From the NCBI RefSeq assembly GCF_000262465.1, contig NZ_CM001489.1:3171385-3206997 (forward strand): DNA of 35,613 bases. Direction: 5' to 3'. Made by a program: the position numbers and the translations under genes. Source of the DNA: Frankia sp. QA3. Lineage in GTDB: Bacteria > Actinomycetota > Actinomycetes > Frankiales > Frankiaceae. Below the pieces are notes generated by a model that saw only the letters and a program-made list of their open reading frames with translations, searched no databases and was not told the DNA's origin. The first letter of the stretch is position 1. Every line of letters starts with the position of its first letter. Positions 8,834 to 17,332 of the stretch are shown in pieces.

Positions 8834-8991
8834 CGATCTACCTCCTCGCGCAGGTGGGGCAGGGCGGGATGATGTGACCGGAGCCAGAAAACCCCACAGG
8901 GGAGACAGTATCCCCGCATCCGCCCGGCGTCAGCGCGCCCACCGGTTCCGCTGCCCGGCAGGGCACTTCCGCCTCGGCCCCGACCACCCGC

Positions 8992-9765
8992 TCAGCTCGG
9001 CCGACCGGCCGCAAGCCGGGAACGCAGCAGGGCCGCATGCAGCCGGACCAGCAAGGCCGCCAGCTCATCGGCGGTCTCCGCCTGCCGCCCGGCGTTGTCC
9101 CCGCCACGCTGGCCGCGCAGCGGCGCCGTGGCGGCCTCGATGAGACCAGCCTCACGGTCGGCGACGGTACGGGCGGCGCGCAGATGCCTGGCCTGGACGC
9201 CGTGCCCGGCGAGCAGCGCGACCGTGCGGGCGACGAGCAGGGCGTCGGAGTCGTAGTAACCGCCGCCCGCGATCGGCGCGACCAGGCCGTGCCGCTCCAG
9301 GTCCGCCAGTTCCTCCTCGTCGAGCCCCACGGCTGCCAGGAGCTCCCGGCGGGACATCCTGACCCGTTCCACCCCCAGGATGGCGTCCAGGCCGGTAGGA
9401 GCCGGATGCGGGGGCACCGCGCGGGGGCCAGGCCGGTGCACCGGCGTCTCACCGCGGTCGAGGGAGGACAGTTCCTCCTTGATCACGCGCAGCGGGAGAA
9501 ACCGCTCCCGCTGGGCGTGCAGGACATACCGGAGCCGGGCTACGTCGTCCGCCGAGTACTTGCGGTAGTTCGCGCTCGTGCGCGCCGGCTCGACGAGCCC
9601 CTCCGCCTCCAGGTAGCGGATCTTCGACAGCGTGATGTCGGCGAAGTCGGCCCGCAGCCGCTCCAGGACCTGGCCGATGTTGAGCACCTTCGCGCCCGAG
9701 CCGGCCCGGTCCCGACCGGGCCCGTCCGGGCGCGGGGCCGGCGACGCCGCAGCGAAGCCGCTCAC
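8992..9765 (-). CDS. MerR-family transcriptional regulator (Rv1828-type)
   Basis: 257 aa. A MerR winged helix spans about residues 26-100: LNIGQVLERLRADFADITLS, KIRYLEAEGLVEP, YRKYSADDVARLRYVLHAQRE. The C-terminal domain (about 150-250, starting ELLAAVGLDEEELADLERHG) is the effector or dimerisation region shared with Rv1828. No cysteine-based metal site is visible. The GTG start at 9765 has GGGAGGG about 7 nt upstream; the longer open frame to 10011 runs antiparallel within the FHA gene's frame space and is not used. Only 16 bp separate it from the FHA gene, which argues for one transcript. Confidence 0.9.
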   Translation of the reverse strand: MSGFAAASPAPRPDGPGRDRAGSGAKVLNIGQVLERLRADFADITLSKIRYLEAEGLVEPARTSANYRKYSADDVARLRYVLHAQRERFLPLRVIKEELSSLDRGETPVHRPGPRAVPPHPAPTGLDAILGVERVRMSRRELLAAVGLDEEELADLERHGLVAPIAGGGYYDSDALLVARTVALLAGHGVQARHLRAARTVADREAGLIEAATAPLRGQRGGDNAGRQAETADELAALLVRLHAALLRSRLAAGRPS

Positions 9766-9781
9766 CGTTGGTCCCTCCCGC

Positions 9782-10327
9782 TCACCGCGCCGCTGACCCC
9801 CCGTAGCTCGCCCCGGTGAGGAACACCAGTCGGAACTTACCGATCTGCACCTCGTCGCCACTGGTGAGCTCGGCGGAGTCGATGCGCTCGCGGTTGAGGT
9901 AGGTGCCGTTGAGGCTGCCGACGTCACGCACCGAGAAGCCCTTGGTGTAGGGCGAGCGGTGGAACTCCGCGTGCCGGCGCGAGACGGTGACGTCATCGAG
10001 GAAGATGTCACTCTCGGGGTGCCGCCCGACGGTGGTCATGTCCGCGTCCAGCAGGAACCGGCTGCCGGCGTTCGGGCCGCGCTTGACGACCAGCAGCGCC
10101 GAACCCGGCGGCAGCGCGTCGACGGCGGCGACGGCGTCCCGCTCCGTCGACTCGTCGACGTGGTCGCCCTCGATTCCGGACAGCGCGGCGGCCAGATTCA
10201 GCGTCGATGTCTGTTCGGCGGGCCGCTCCGGCGCCACGGGCTCACCCGGACGTACCAGAGGGGACCCGCACCGCGCGCAATACAGCGCGTCGGACGGGTT
10301 CTGCTGTCCGCACCTCGTGCAGAACAC
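9782..10327 (-). CDS. garA: Zinc-ribbon FHA protein (GarA/OdhI homologue)
   Basis: 181 aa from GTG 10327. An N-terminal zinc ribbon (Cys3, Cys6, Cys17, Cys20: CTRCGQQ...YCARCG) is followed by a linker. The linker contains EQTSTL, which aligns with the ETTS phosphosite that PknB/PknG modify in mycobacterial GarA. The FHA domain is nearly identical to GarA: LPPGSALLVVKRGPNAGSRF, GRHPESDIFLDDVTVSRRHA and DVGSLNGTYLNRE. GarA/OdhI binds and inhibits 2-oxoglutarate dehydrogenase and regulates glutamate metabolism when unphosphorylated. The zinc ribbon is absent from mycobacterial GarA. A longer start at GTG 10423 adds 32 Arg/Pro-rich residues but lacks an RBS. It is followed by MerR in the conserved Rv1827-Rv1828 order. 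Confidence 0.88.
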   Translation of the reverse strand: MFCTRCGQQNPSDALYCARCGSPLVRPGEPVAPERPAEQTSTLNLAAALSGIEGDHVDESTERDAVAAVDALPPGSALLVVKRGPNAGSRFLLDADMTTVGRHPESDIFLDDVTVSRRHAEFHRSPYTKGFSVRDVGSLNGTYLNRERIDSAELTSGDEVQIGKFRLVFLTGASYGGSAAR

Positions 10328-10621
10328 AGTCGCGTCCGCTTCCTGCCGGGACCCCGCGTGAGCGAGGTTCGCCAGCCGCCTCGGCCGCCGCCGGACAGGC
10401 GGCGGGAACGTCTCTACCAGCACTTGCGATGGTGGTAGCCAGACGTTCGCAGCCCACCCCCACCACCGGGATGATCACATGCCGACGGCTGGGCCGTCCA
10501 CGACCGTGCCCCGGTGCACTCCGAGGCTAGTGCATCGGGGGCACGCTCGTGAAAAGGGTGCGACCCGTGTTGTTCGGCGTGGCGTCACCCACCGCCCGCC
10601 ATCGGGGCACAGGAAGTACCG

Positions 10622-11002
10622 TCAGTGTTCCTTCACGTGCTCCCGGTACTCGTCGGCGTCCAGCAGACCCTCGATGGCGTCCGCGTCCGTGATCGTGAAC
10701 TCGACCAGCCAGCCGTCCCCGTACGGGTCGGAGTTGATCAGCTCGGGCGCGCCGGTCAACGCCTCGTTACGGGCAGTGATCTCGCCTGCGACCGGGGCGT
10801 AGATCTCCGAGACGCTCTTGGTCGACTCGACCTCGCCGACGGGCTCCCCCGCGCCGACGGTGGCGCCGATGTCCGGCAGCGTCACGAAGACGATGTCGCC
10901 CAGCGCCTCCTGCGCGTAGGACGTGATGCCGACCCGCGCCGTGCTCCCGGTGAGCCGGATCCACTCGTGCTCACGGGTGTACTTCAGGTCGTCCGGGTAC
11001 AC
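10622..11002 (-). CDS. gcvH: Glycine cleavage system H protein
   Basis: 126 aa, normal for GcvH. The start GTG 11002 gives MYPDDLKYTREHEWIRL, the family N-terminus, and has GGGGAGG 9 nt upstream; the longer frame to 11080 reads through this RBS. The lipoyl-attachment lysine is Lys62 in VESTKSVSEIY. The protein carries the aminomethyl group between the P and T proteins of glycine cleavage. No gcvT or gcvP is in the window; H alone beside the FHA/MerR genes is the usual actinobacterial arrangement (Rv1826). The 294 bp between it and the FHA gene hold no recognised gene and probably a promoter. Confidence 0.96.
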   Translation of the reverse strand: MYPDDLKYTREHEWIRLTGSTARVGITSYAQEALGDIVFVTLPDIGATVGAGEPVGEVESTKSVSEIYAPVAGEITARNEALTGAPELINSDPYGDGWLVEFTITDADAIEGLLDADEYREHVKEH

Positions 11003-11097
11003 CGGAGATCGCCTCCCCTTGATCCGCATCGCTCCGACCAGCGCCGGCGGGGCCGTCGGTCCAACCCCGTCACCGGGCAACCCGCGCGGCGGCGGAG

Positions 11098-12390
11098 CTA
11101 TCCGGCCGGGCGAGCGTAGCGGGGACTGGGCGCGGGCCGCAGCGCACGGATCTCGATGTGCTCGGAGGTCCGGACGCTGGCCTGCGCCCCGTCCCGCGCC
11201 GTTACCGTATCGAGCACCCCGCCCGGGATCCGCAGCGCCTGGTCCAGGGTGTGCGCATCACCGACCACCCGAAGGACGTACGGCGGAGCGACCGACGTTC
11301 CGTCCACGATCAGTCCGCGCCCGGGCTCGTCGGCGACGTAGGTCGACACGCCCGCCCGCACCCCCGCGATCTCGATGGCCTCCGCGCCCGCGTCGCGCAG
11401 TTCCTGCAGCGCGTCGACGAGCACCGAGGCGTCGACCGCCCGGTGCGGGTCCCGGATGGTCAGCTCCAGCCCGGGCCCGCTGACCGCCACCGTCCCGGCG
11501 AGGATCGCCAGCTCGTCGGCCCGGGTGCGCTCGGCGTCCGCCCCACCGCCCGACGCGGCGCCCCGCCCGCCGGCCGGACCCGACGCCCCGCCCGGTATCG
11601 GGGACGCCCCCGGCGTGCCCGCGCTGTCCGCCTCCCGGCGCAGCCGCCCCTCCTTCGTCGCAAGCGCACGATCCTCGGCGCCGATCGCGCCGAGGCTGGC
11701 GGCGAGCTCGTCCGGGCGGGCCGTGGCCAGGGAGAACGACGGCTCCGCCGAACGGGCCGCGACGACCCCACCGAAACCGAGCGCGGCGAGCAGGACGAGG
11801 GTCACCACCCGGCGCAGCCGTATCCCCACCGGCCCCGTTTCCGCCCCGGGCTCCGCGGGAGGCGCCACGCCGGTCACCGACTCGCCCCCGGCCGCCTCGC
11901 CGGCACCGGCACCGGCACCGGCACCCGCGATGGTCTCGTCGCGGGCGCCCGACTCCCCCTCAGCCGTGTCCGGCTCCGCGACCTCCTCGTCACGGGCCGC
12001 CGGCTCCCCCTCGGCCACGGCCGGCTCCGCAGCAGCCACGCCGAGGGCAACCAGATCCCCCTCGGCAGCGCCCGGCTCTCCCTCGGCCGGCTTCGCGGTG
12101 GCGACGTACCGGGCAACCGGGTCTCCCGCTTCGGCCTCCGTGAGTCGGGCGACCGCACCGCCGGCGACCGGGTCCCCTTCATCCCCGACTCGATGGACGC
12201 CGTCCCGACCCTCGTCGGCGGGTTGCGGGTCGGCGGGTTGCGGGTCGGCGGGTTGCGGGTCGGCTGGCCCCGGCGCGTCCGGCTCGCCGGCCGCGGCCGG
12301 CGCCGGGTCCCTACCGGCGCCGGCAACCGGCTCGGCCGAGGGCTCGCCGGCGGGTTCGGGCCGGGGGGGCTTCGCCGCGCTCGCCGCCAT
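11098..12390 (-). CDS. DUF881 membrane protein, second copy (Rv1825-type)
   Basis: 430 aa. The first ~190 residues are a cytoplasmic low-complexity Ala/Glu/Pro-rich region, including three perfect 15-bp repeats (12216-12260) that encode ADPQP. One transmembrane helix follows (VVTLVLLAALGFGGVVAARS). The extracytoplasmic DUF881 domain occupies about 250-420: GPGLELTIRDP, DASVLVDALQELRDAGAEAI and VLRVVGDAHTLDQALRIPGG. DUF881 proteins are conserved beside division and envelope genes; no activity is established. The ATG at 12390 lies 2 nt beyond the stop of the Sbp gene, implying translational coupling. It is much longer than Rv1825 (292 aa) because of the N-terminal tail. Confidence 0.88.
   Translation of the reverse strand: MAASAAKPPRPEPAGEPSAEPVAGAGRDPAPAAAGEPDAPGPADPQPADPQPADPQPADEGRDGVHRVGDEGDPVAGGAVARLTEAEAGDPVARYVATAKPAEGEPGAAEGDLVALGVAAAEPAVAEGEPAARDEEVAEPDTAEGESGARDETIAGAGAGAGAGEAAGGESVTGVAPPAEPGAETGPVGIRLRRVVTLVLLAALGFGGVVAARSAEPSFSLATARPDELAASLGAIGAEDRALATKEGRLRREADSAGTPGASPIPGGASGPAGGRGAASGGGADAERTRADELAILAGTVAVSGPGLELTIRDPHRAVDASVLVDALQELRDAGAEAIEIAGVRAGVSTYVADEPGRGLIVDGTSVAPPYVLRVVGDAHTLDQALRIPGGVLDTVTARDGAQASVRTSEHIEIRALRPAPSPRYARPAG
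12216..12260 (+). repeat. 15-bp tandem repeat x3 in the DUF881 gene
   Basis: Three perfect copies of CGGCGGGTTGCGGGT, in frame, encode repeated ADPQP on the minus strand. Confidence 0.9.
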
Positions 12391-12392
12391 CG

Positions 12393-12725
12393 TCAGAGCC
12401 TGATCAGCGCGCGGCGCAGGATCGTCGCGGTCGTGAAGATCCGGATGCCCAGCACCACGACGACCGCCGTCGACAGCGCACCACCGAAGCCGATCAGGTC
12501 GCCGAGCAGCACGAGCAGGACGGCGATCACCACGTTGGAGACGAACGAGACGATGAACTCGCGGTCGTCGAACGTCCGCTCGACGAGCGATCGCGCGGCA
12601 CCGAGGGCGGCATCGACCGCCGCGACGACCGCGACCGGCAGGTAGGGGTCCAGCCAGTCCGGGGCGGTCGGCCCCAGCAGCAGTCCGGCCACGACGCCCA
12701 GGACGAGGGCCAGCAGGGGAATCAT
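12393..12725 (-). CDS. sbp: Small basic protein, DUF1290 (Sbp family)
   Basis: 110 aa with three hydrophobic helices: MIPLLALVLGVVAGLLLGP, NVVIAVLLVLLGDLIGFGG and LSTAVVVVLGIRIFTTATIL. The pattern matches the Sbp/DUF1290 family, found near ftsZ in Bacillus and between two DUF881 genes in actinobacteria (Rv1824). The start ATG at 12725 overlaps the stop of the preceding DUF881 gene by 4 nt. This DUF881-Sbp-DUF881 trio probably makes one membrane assembly; that is inference from conserved order and coupling. Confidence 0.92.
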   Translation of the reverse strand: MIPLLALVLGVVAGLLLGPTAPDWLDPYLPVAVVAAVDAALGAARSLVERTFDDREFIVSFVSNVVIAVLLVLLGDLIGFGGALSTAVVVVLGIRIFTTATILRRALIRL

Positions 12726-13687
12726 GATCCGCTCCGTCGGGCATGGCGCAGCACCGGTGGCGGCGCCGCGGGCAGGGTCAGGGTCGCGGCGACGGACGCC
12801 GTCAGGGAGGTCACGGGGGAACCTGGACGGTGGCGCAGCCGGTCGACCACCGCCGACTGCTCCACCCTCCGCACCAGCCGCTGCGGATCACCGACGGCCT
12901 CGACAGCGTATGGCGCGAGCACCGGGACGAAATTGATCAGCACGAGGTCCCCCGCCGCCCGGATCGCGCTGAGAGCCGTCAGCCGTACCCCGTTGACCGC
13001 GACCGCCTCGGCCCCGGAAATCCACAACACGTTCACCAGGTCGGCGAGGTCGTGATCCTGGATCCGTCCCGTGCCGGCCGCGCCTGGGGAGGCCGGGCCG
13101 GCCTGGTGCGGCCGGGGTGTGCCGGACGTCGACACGCGGGGGTCGGCGGAGCCGGAGCCGCCGGCCAGCCGGTCGGTGACGATGATCCGCACGCCGGGGC
13201 CCGTCACGGCGGCCGATCCCGCCACAGGGCCGAGCGCCGCGACGTCCGCGACGGCGCGGACATGATCGCGGTCGGCGCGGCGGCGCTGTTCCCAGGTCGC
13301 CGCGATCCTGGACCGCAGCTGCCCGACGCGGTCCTCGGTGCTCGCCAGGGCCACGGAGCGCTCGCCGACCTGCACTCGCAAGGTCGCCGCGAGCCGGTCG
13401 CGGTCGTCGGCGGTGACGGCGGCGCGGCTCGCCCCGAGCGCGATCACACCACCGAGCAGGGCCAGCGCCAGGGCCAGCGCCACCGGCCGCAGCCATCGCC
13501 GGCCCCCCGACGCCGTCAGGCGCGCCGAGGCCGGGCACCCCGACAGGGCCGGCCCGGCGGACGCGACAGGCTCGGCGGACACGACAGGCTCGGCGGACAC
13601 GACAGGCTCGGCGGACGCGACAGGCTCGGCGCGCAGGGACGGGTCCGCGGGCAGGGGGGATTGCGGCGGCGGGTCGTCGAGGAGCAT
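12722..13687 (-). CDS. DUF881 membrane protein, first copy (Rv1823-type)
   Basis: 321 aa from ATG 13687. A cytoplasmic N-terminus contains four 18-bp repeats (SAEPVV/A). One membrane helix follows (LRPVALALALALLGGVIALG), then a coiled segment and the DUF881 domain (GPGVRIIVTDRLAGG, DLADLVNVLWISGAEAVAVN, NFVPVLAPYAVEAVGDPQRL). The start is chosen because GGAG lies 6 nt upstream and because the open extension to ATG 13807 has AT-ending codons (AAT, GAT, AAA, CAT) unlike coding sequence here. It is the first gene of the coupled DUF881-Sbp-DUF881 trio. A Gly/Ser-rich insertion (GGSGSADPRVSTSGTPRPHQ) interrupts the domain. Confidence 0.85.
   Translation of the reverse strand: MLLDDPPPQSPLPADPSLRAEPVASAEPVVSAEPVVSAEPVASAGPALSGCPASARLTASGGRRWLRPVALALALALLGGVIALGASRAAVTADDRDRLAATLRVQVGERSVALASTEDRVGQLRSRIAATWEQRRRADRDHVRAVADVAALGPVAGSAAVTGPGVRIIVTDRLAGGSGSADPRVSTSGTPRPHQAGPASPGAAGTGRIQDHDLADLVNVLWISGAEAVAVNGVRLTALSAIRAAGDLVLINFVPVLAPYAVEAVGDPQRLVRRVEQSAVVDRLRHRPGSPVTSLTASVAATLTLPAAPPPVLRHARRSGS
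13557..13628 (+). repeat. 18-bp tandem repeat x4 in the DUF881 gene
   Basis: Four near-identical copies of GCGGACGCGACAGGCTCG, in frame. They encode SAEPVA/SAEPVV in the cytoplasmic tail. The two middle copies carry the same A substitution. Confidence 0.92.
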
Positions 13688-13925
13688 GGCGAGCTCCGCC
13701 GGCAGGGACTGCGCCCCCAGGAGTCCGGTGGCGGACCTCCCGGGGTCATGGGCGGGGCATTTCGCTCCTCGCCATGGCCATCCGTTCCGATCCCGCACAT
13801 TCGGCATTCTGACCGACGGGGGGCTCGCCGCCGCCGACTGCGGTCGCGCCGCGCGCGCCGTGGCCGGCCCGGGAAGCCCCTCGACGCGCTGGACCGGGGA
13901 CCGGTAACGACGCGGTGACGCGGAC

Positions 13926-13979
13926 GAGCCGAGGGAAAGTTACGGTTTTGCCGCCGAAAACCGTGCCCAGGGCTCGGCA
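13926..13979 (-). repeat. Dispersed palindromic repeat, copy B
   Basis: Outer arms GAGCCGAG / CTCGGCA and the inner pair ACGGTTTT / AAAACCGT flank a GCCGCC-type loop. Read on the minus strand it matches the other copies (ATGATGCCGAG... CACGGTTTT ...AAAACCGTAACT). It lies 141 bp past the stop of the minus-strand ManC-like gene. The rest of this 432-bp gap holds the 8-bp repeat at 14043 and no gene. Confidence 0.7.
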
Positions 13980-14042
13980 TCATTGCACCCAACCACCCTC
14001 GGCACCAAACCCGCAACACACCGTAACATGGCGGACCGAAAC

Positions 14043-14074
14043 GCGGGAGCGCGGGAGCGCGGGAGCGCGGGAGC
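14043..14074 (+). repeat. 8-bp tandem repeat GCGGGAGC x4
   Basis: Four perfect copies of GCGGGAGC lie in the intergenic region just downstream of the ManC-like gene. The period is not a multiple of three, in keeping with non-coding sequence. Confidence 0.9.
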
Positions 14075-14119
14075 AGGCGAGCGCGGGACGGCTCGGGAAG
14101 GACGGCCGACGCGGGACGG

Positions 14120-16621
14120 CTACGGCGCCTCGACCACCTCGGCCCAACGGCGCAGCAGCTGGTGGGCCTCGGTCAGGTCTGCCCCCTCGGCCCACAGATG
14201 GGTGACGGCCTCGCTGGGATCGGGCAGCACCAGCACCCAGGAGCCGTCGGGGGAGACGATGCGCACCCCGTCGGTGGTGTCGAGGGTGTGGCCGGTGTCC
14301 GGATCGACGGACTCCACGATGCGGCGCATGACGGTGCCCTTGGCCGCCCACGGAGTGGGGACGGAGCGGCGCAGGATGGCGATGGACGGGATCCGGGCGT
14401 CGATGGCGGACAGCGTCAGCCGGGTCCGTGCGACGAGGGCCAGCAGCTTCACGAAGGCGGCGAGCCCGTCGATGGCGGGGGCGAACTCGCCGACGACGAA
14501 GCCGCCCCGGCCGTCGGCGGCGAAGACGATGCCTTCCTCGCGGGCAACGCGGGTCAGCGCCGCCGCCGACAGCGAGGTTCGCCGCACGGTCAGCCCGTGG
14601 AAGCGGGTCACCTGGTCGGCCACCCGGGTGGTGGTGATTGGCAGGGCGACCTCGGCGCCCCGGCTCTCGGCGGCCACGAGGTCGAGGAAGACCAGCAGTG
14701 CCCGGTCGTCGTCGATGAGGTCGCCCCGCTCGTCGACGATGGCGATGCGCTCGCCGACGTGGTCGAAGCGCACCCCGAAGGCCGCGCCGGAACTGGCGAC
14801 CAGGGCGCCGAGCCGGTCGGTCGCAAGCAGGTCGTCGGCGGCGCTGTGGGCCGGGATGATCTCGTCGACCCGGCCGTTGACGGTGAGCACGTCGACGCCG
14901 AGCCGGCCGAGCAGGGTGGGCAGCACGAGCGACGCGGAGCCGCCGGACGGATCGACGACGATCTTGAGATCCGCCTCGGCGAGGCCGGTGGTGTCGACCC
15001 GGTCGAGCAGGTCCTGGATGTAGAGGTCCAGGGTGCGGGCGGGGAAGCGCAGGTCGCCGATCTCGCCGGGGAAGGCACGGCGGAAGTCCTGGCGGGAGAA
15101 GACCCGGTCGAGCTTGCGCTGGGCGGCCGGGGACAGGTCGTCGCCGTCGGCGTCGAGGAAGAGGATGTCGATGCGTTCCGGGTCGCCGGGGGCGGTGCGC
15201 ACCATGATCCCGCCGGCCGCGTTGGAGGAGCGGACGTCGAAGCGGGTCACCGGCATCGGCGAGACCTCGAGGTCGCGGATGTTGATGGCCCCGGCGGTCA
15301 GCGCGCTGATGACGGCCCGCTTGAGGGCGCGGGCGGCCCGGGAGCCGTCGCGCGCCGTGGTGACGGTGGCACCCTTCTTCAGCGTCGTGGCGTAGGCGCC
15401 GGCGATGCGGACGACGAGCTCGGGGGTGATCTCGGCGTTGATCAGGCCGGACACGCCGCGCGGGCCGAACAGGGAGCGCTGCCCGCGGGACTCCCAGATG
15501 ACCGAGGTGTTGACGACCGCGCCGGCCTCGATCGTCTTGAACGGGTAGACCTTCACGTCATGGGAGACGAACGCCTCCTCGCGCACCACGCACTCGTCGC
15601 CGATGACGGCGCCCTCCTCGATCCGGGCCGCCCGCAGCACGTCGGTGCTCTTGCCGATGACGCAGCCGCGCAGGTTGGTCTGCGGGCCGATCAGCGCGTT
15701 GTCCTGGACGATCGCCCGGTGCAGGAAGGCGCCGCTTTTGACCAGTACGTTGCTGCCGAGCACGGTGAACTCCCGCAGCTCGGCGCCGGCCTCGACCTTG
15801 CTGTAGTCGCCGACGACGAGCGGGCCCTTGAGGATGGCGTCGGGGTGCACCTCCGCGTCCTCGCCGATCCACACCCCGGGTGAGACCTCGAAGCCGCCGA
15901 TCTCGACGTCGACCTGCCGGTTGAGCACGTCGGCCTGGGCGCGCTGGAAGCTCGCGATGGTGCCGACGTCCTCCCAGTAGCCGGCGGCGACGTAGCCGAA
16001 CACCGGTGCGCCGGCCTCGACGAGGCGGGGGAAGACGTCGCCGGACCAGTCGACCGCCTCGCCGGGCGGTACGTGCGCGAGGACCTCGGGCTCCATCACG
16101 TAGATCCCGGTGTTGACGGTGTCGGAGAACACCTGCCCCCAGGTCGGCTTCTCCAGGAAACGCTGGATACGCCCGTCCTCGCCGGTGATGACGATGCCGA
16201 ACTCCAGCGGGTCGGGCACCGACTTGAGCGCCACCGTGACGAGTGCACCCTGGCGGCGGTGGAAGGCGACGAGGTCGGTGAGGTCGATGTCGGTCAGCGC
16301 GTCCCCGCTGATGACCAGGAACGCCTCGTCGCGCAGGGCGTCCTCGGCGTTCTTCACGCTGCCGGCGGTGCCGAGCGGGGTCGTCTCGGTGGCATACGAC
16401 AGGTGCATGCCGAGCTCGTCGCCGGAGCCGAAGTAGGTGCGGATCATCGAGGCCAGGAACTGGACCGTCACGACCGTCTCGTCGAAGCCGTGCCGCTTGA
16501 GCAGCCGCAGCACGTGCTCCATGATCGGCCGGTTGACGACGGGCAGCAACGGCTTGGGCAGGTTGGCGGTCAGCGGACGCAGCCGGGTGCCCTCGCCGCC
16601 CGCCATGACGACGGCTCTCAC
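14120..16621 (-). CDS. ManC-like nucleotidyltransferase / phosphomannomutase fusion
   Basis: 833 aa. Residues 1-235 are a nucleotidyltransferase (RAVVMAGGEGTRLRPLT, LPKPLLPVVNRPIMEH, VISGDALTDIDL, FLEKPTWGQVFSDTVNTG). Residues ~245-370 are a left-handed beta-helix. Residues ~375-833 are a phosphohexomutase-like region. The whole matches the ~830-aa Streptomyces proteins annotated as mannose-1-phosphate guanylyltransferase (SCO1388 type). The mutase phosphoserine loop (TASHNP in active enzymes) reads RSSNAAGGIMVRT, so mutase activity is doubtful, as in Streptomyces relatives. GDP-mannose supply for lipoglycans or O-mannosylation is the likely pathway. The GTG at 16621 has GGGAGGT 7 nt upstream and lies 3 bp after the pgsA-like stop, so the two are co-translated. 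Confidence 0.9.
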   Translation of the reverse strand: MRAVVMAGGEGTRLRPLTANLPKPLLPVVNRPIMEHVLRLLKRHGFDETVVTVQFLASMIRTYFGSGDELGMHLSYATETTPLGTAGSVKNAEDALRDEAFLVISGDALTDIDLTDLVAFHRRQGALVTVALKSVPDPLEFGIVITGEDGRIQRFLEKPTWGQVFSDTVNTGIYVMEPEVLAHVPPGEAVDWSGDVFPRLVEAGAPVFGYVAAGYWEDVGTIASFQRAQADVLNRQVDVEIGGFEVSPGVWIGEDAEVHPDAILKGPLVVGDYSKVEAGAELREFTVLGSNVLVKSGAFLHRAIVQDNALIGPQTNLRGCVIGKSTDVLRAARIEEGAVIGDECVVREEAFVSHDVKVYPFKTIEAGAVVNTSVIWESRGQRSLFGPRGVSGLINAEITPELVVRIAGAYATTLKKGATVTTARDGSRAARALKRAVISALTAGAINIRDLEVSPMPVTRFDVRSSNAAGGIMVRTAPGDPERIDILFLDADGDDLSPAAQRKLDRVFSRQDFRRAFPGEIGDLRFPARTLDLYIQDLLDRVDTTGLAEADLKIVVDPSGGSASLVLPTLLGRLGVDVLTVNGRVDEIIPAHSAADDLLATDRLGALVASSGAAFGVRFDHVGERIAIVDERGDLIDDDRALLVFLDLVAAESRGAEVALPITTTRVADQVTRFHGLTVRRTSLSAAALTRVAREEGIVFAADGRGGFVVGEFAPAIDGLAAFVKLLALVARTRLTLSAIDARIPSIAILRRSVPTPWAAKGTVMRRIVESVDPDTGHTLDTTDGVRIVSPDGSWVLVLPDPSEAVTHLWAEGADLTEAHQLLRRWAEVVEAP

Positions 16622-16624
16622 CGC

Positions 16625-17332
16625 TTACCTCCCGCTCTCGCCGGCCCTGGGGTGGGCGCCGGTCTGGTCGTGGGCGCTGGTCTGGTCGTGGGCGCTGGTC
16701 TGGTCGTGGGCGCCGGTCCGGGTGTGGGCCCGGTAGCGCCGGGCGAGCTGGCCGGCCTGGACGAAGTAGAGCAGGCCGGACCACCAGTACAGGGCAGTAC
16801 CCCAGATCGCGAACGCCCATCCGAGCGGGCGCGCCGCTGTCGCCAGCCACGAGTCCCCGGCGGAGAGCAGCAGCAGTGGGAAGGCGTAGAGCAGGTTGAA
16901 CGTAGCCGCCTTGCCGAGGTAGTGCACGGGCAGGGCGACGCCCACGCCGATGCGGCGCAGCAGCGGCGGCAGGGCGAGCAGCGCCACGTCGCGGGCCAGC
17001 AGCAGGACGGCGAACCAGACCGGCACGATCTCGCGCACGGTCAGGGCGATGATCGTGGAGAGGATGTAGAGCCGGTCGGCGAGCGGGTCGAGCAGCACCC
17101 CGAGGCGACTGGTCTGGTTGAGCGCGCGGGCGAGCTTGCCGTCGAGGTAGTCGCTGACCCCGGCGAACGCGAGGATCCCCAGCGCCGCGCCGTCCGCCTC
17201 CGGCCCGAGCACCAGCCACAGGAACACCGGCACTCCGAGCAGCCGCAGCGCCGAGAGGGCGTTCGGGATCGTCCAGACCCGGTCCGGCGGCTCCGGCTCG
17301 GACGCCGCGGGCTGCGGGGTGGGCGCGGTCAT
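16625..17332 (-). CDS. pgsA: CDP-alcohol phosphatidyltransferase (PgsA-like)
   Basis: 235 aa. The CDP-alcohol transferase motif is complete: DYLDGKLAR then GVLLDPLADRL, i.e. D-G-x2-A-R-x8-G-x3-D-x3-D. Five or six membrane helices follow. The family makes phosphatidylglycerol phosphate, cardiolipin or related lipids; the Rv1822 (PgsA2) orthologue sits in the same place. The C-terminus ends in three 18-bp repeats encoding AHDQTS, a soluble tail not typical of the family. The start is ATG 17332 with GGAGGAGGG 7 nt upstream; the frame is open to 17461 without an RBS. The 287 bp upstream, down to the NlpC/P60 stop, contain no recognised gene. Confidence 0.9.
   Translation of the reverse strand: MTAPTPQPAASEPEPPDRVWTIPNALSALRLLGVPVFLWLVLGPEADGAALGILAFAGVSDYLDGKLARALNQTSRLGVLLDPLADRLYILSTIIALTVREIVPVWFAVLLLARDVALLALPPLLRRIGVGVALPVHYLGKAATFNLLYAFPLLLLSAGDSWLATAARPLGWAFAIWGTALYWWSGLLYFVQAGQLARRYRAHTRTGAHDQTSAHDQTSAHDQTGAHPRAGESGR
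16661..16714 (+). repeat. 18-bp tandem repeat x3 at the pgsA 3' end
   Basis: Three copies of GGTCTGGTCGTGGGCGCT, the last with one change, encode AHDQTS repeats at the protein's C-terminus. Confidence 0.9.

Noticed and set aside
13688..13807. Longer start for the first DUF881 protein
   Set aside because: Codon composition is unlike coding sequence in this genome and no RBS precedes ATG 13807.
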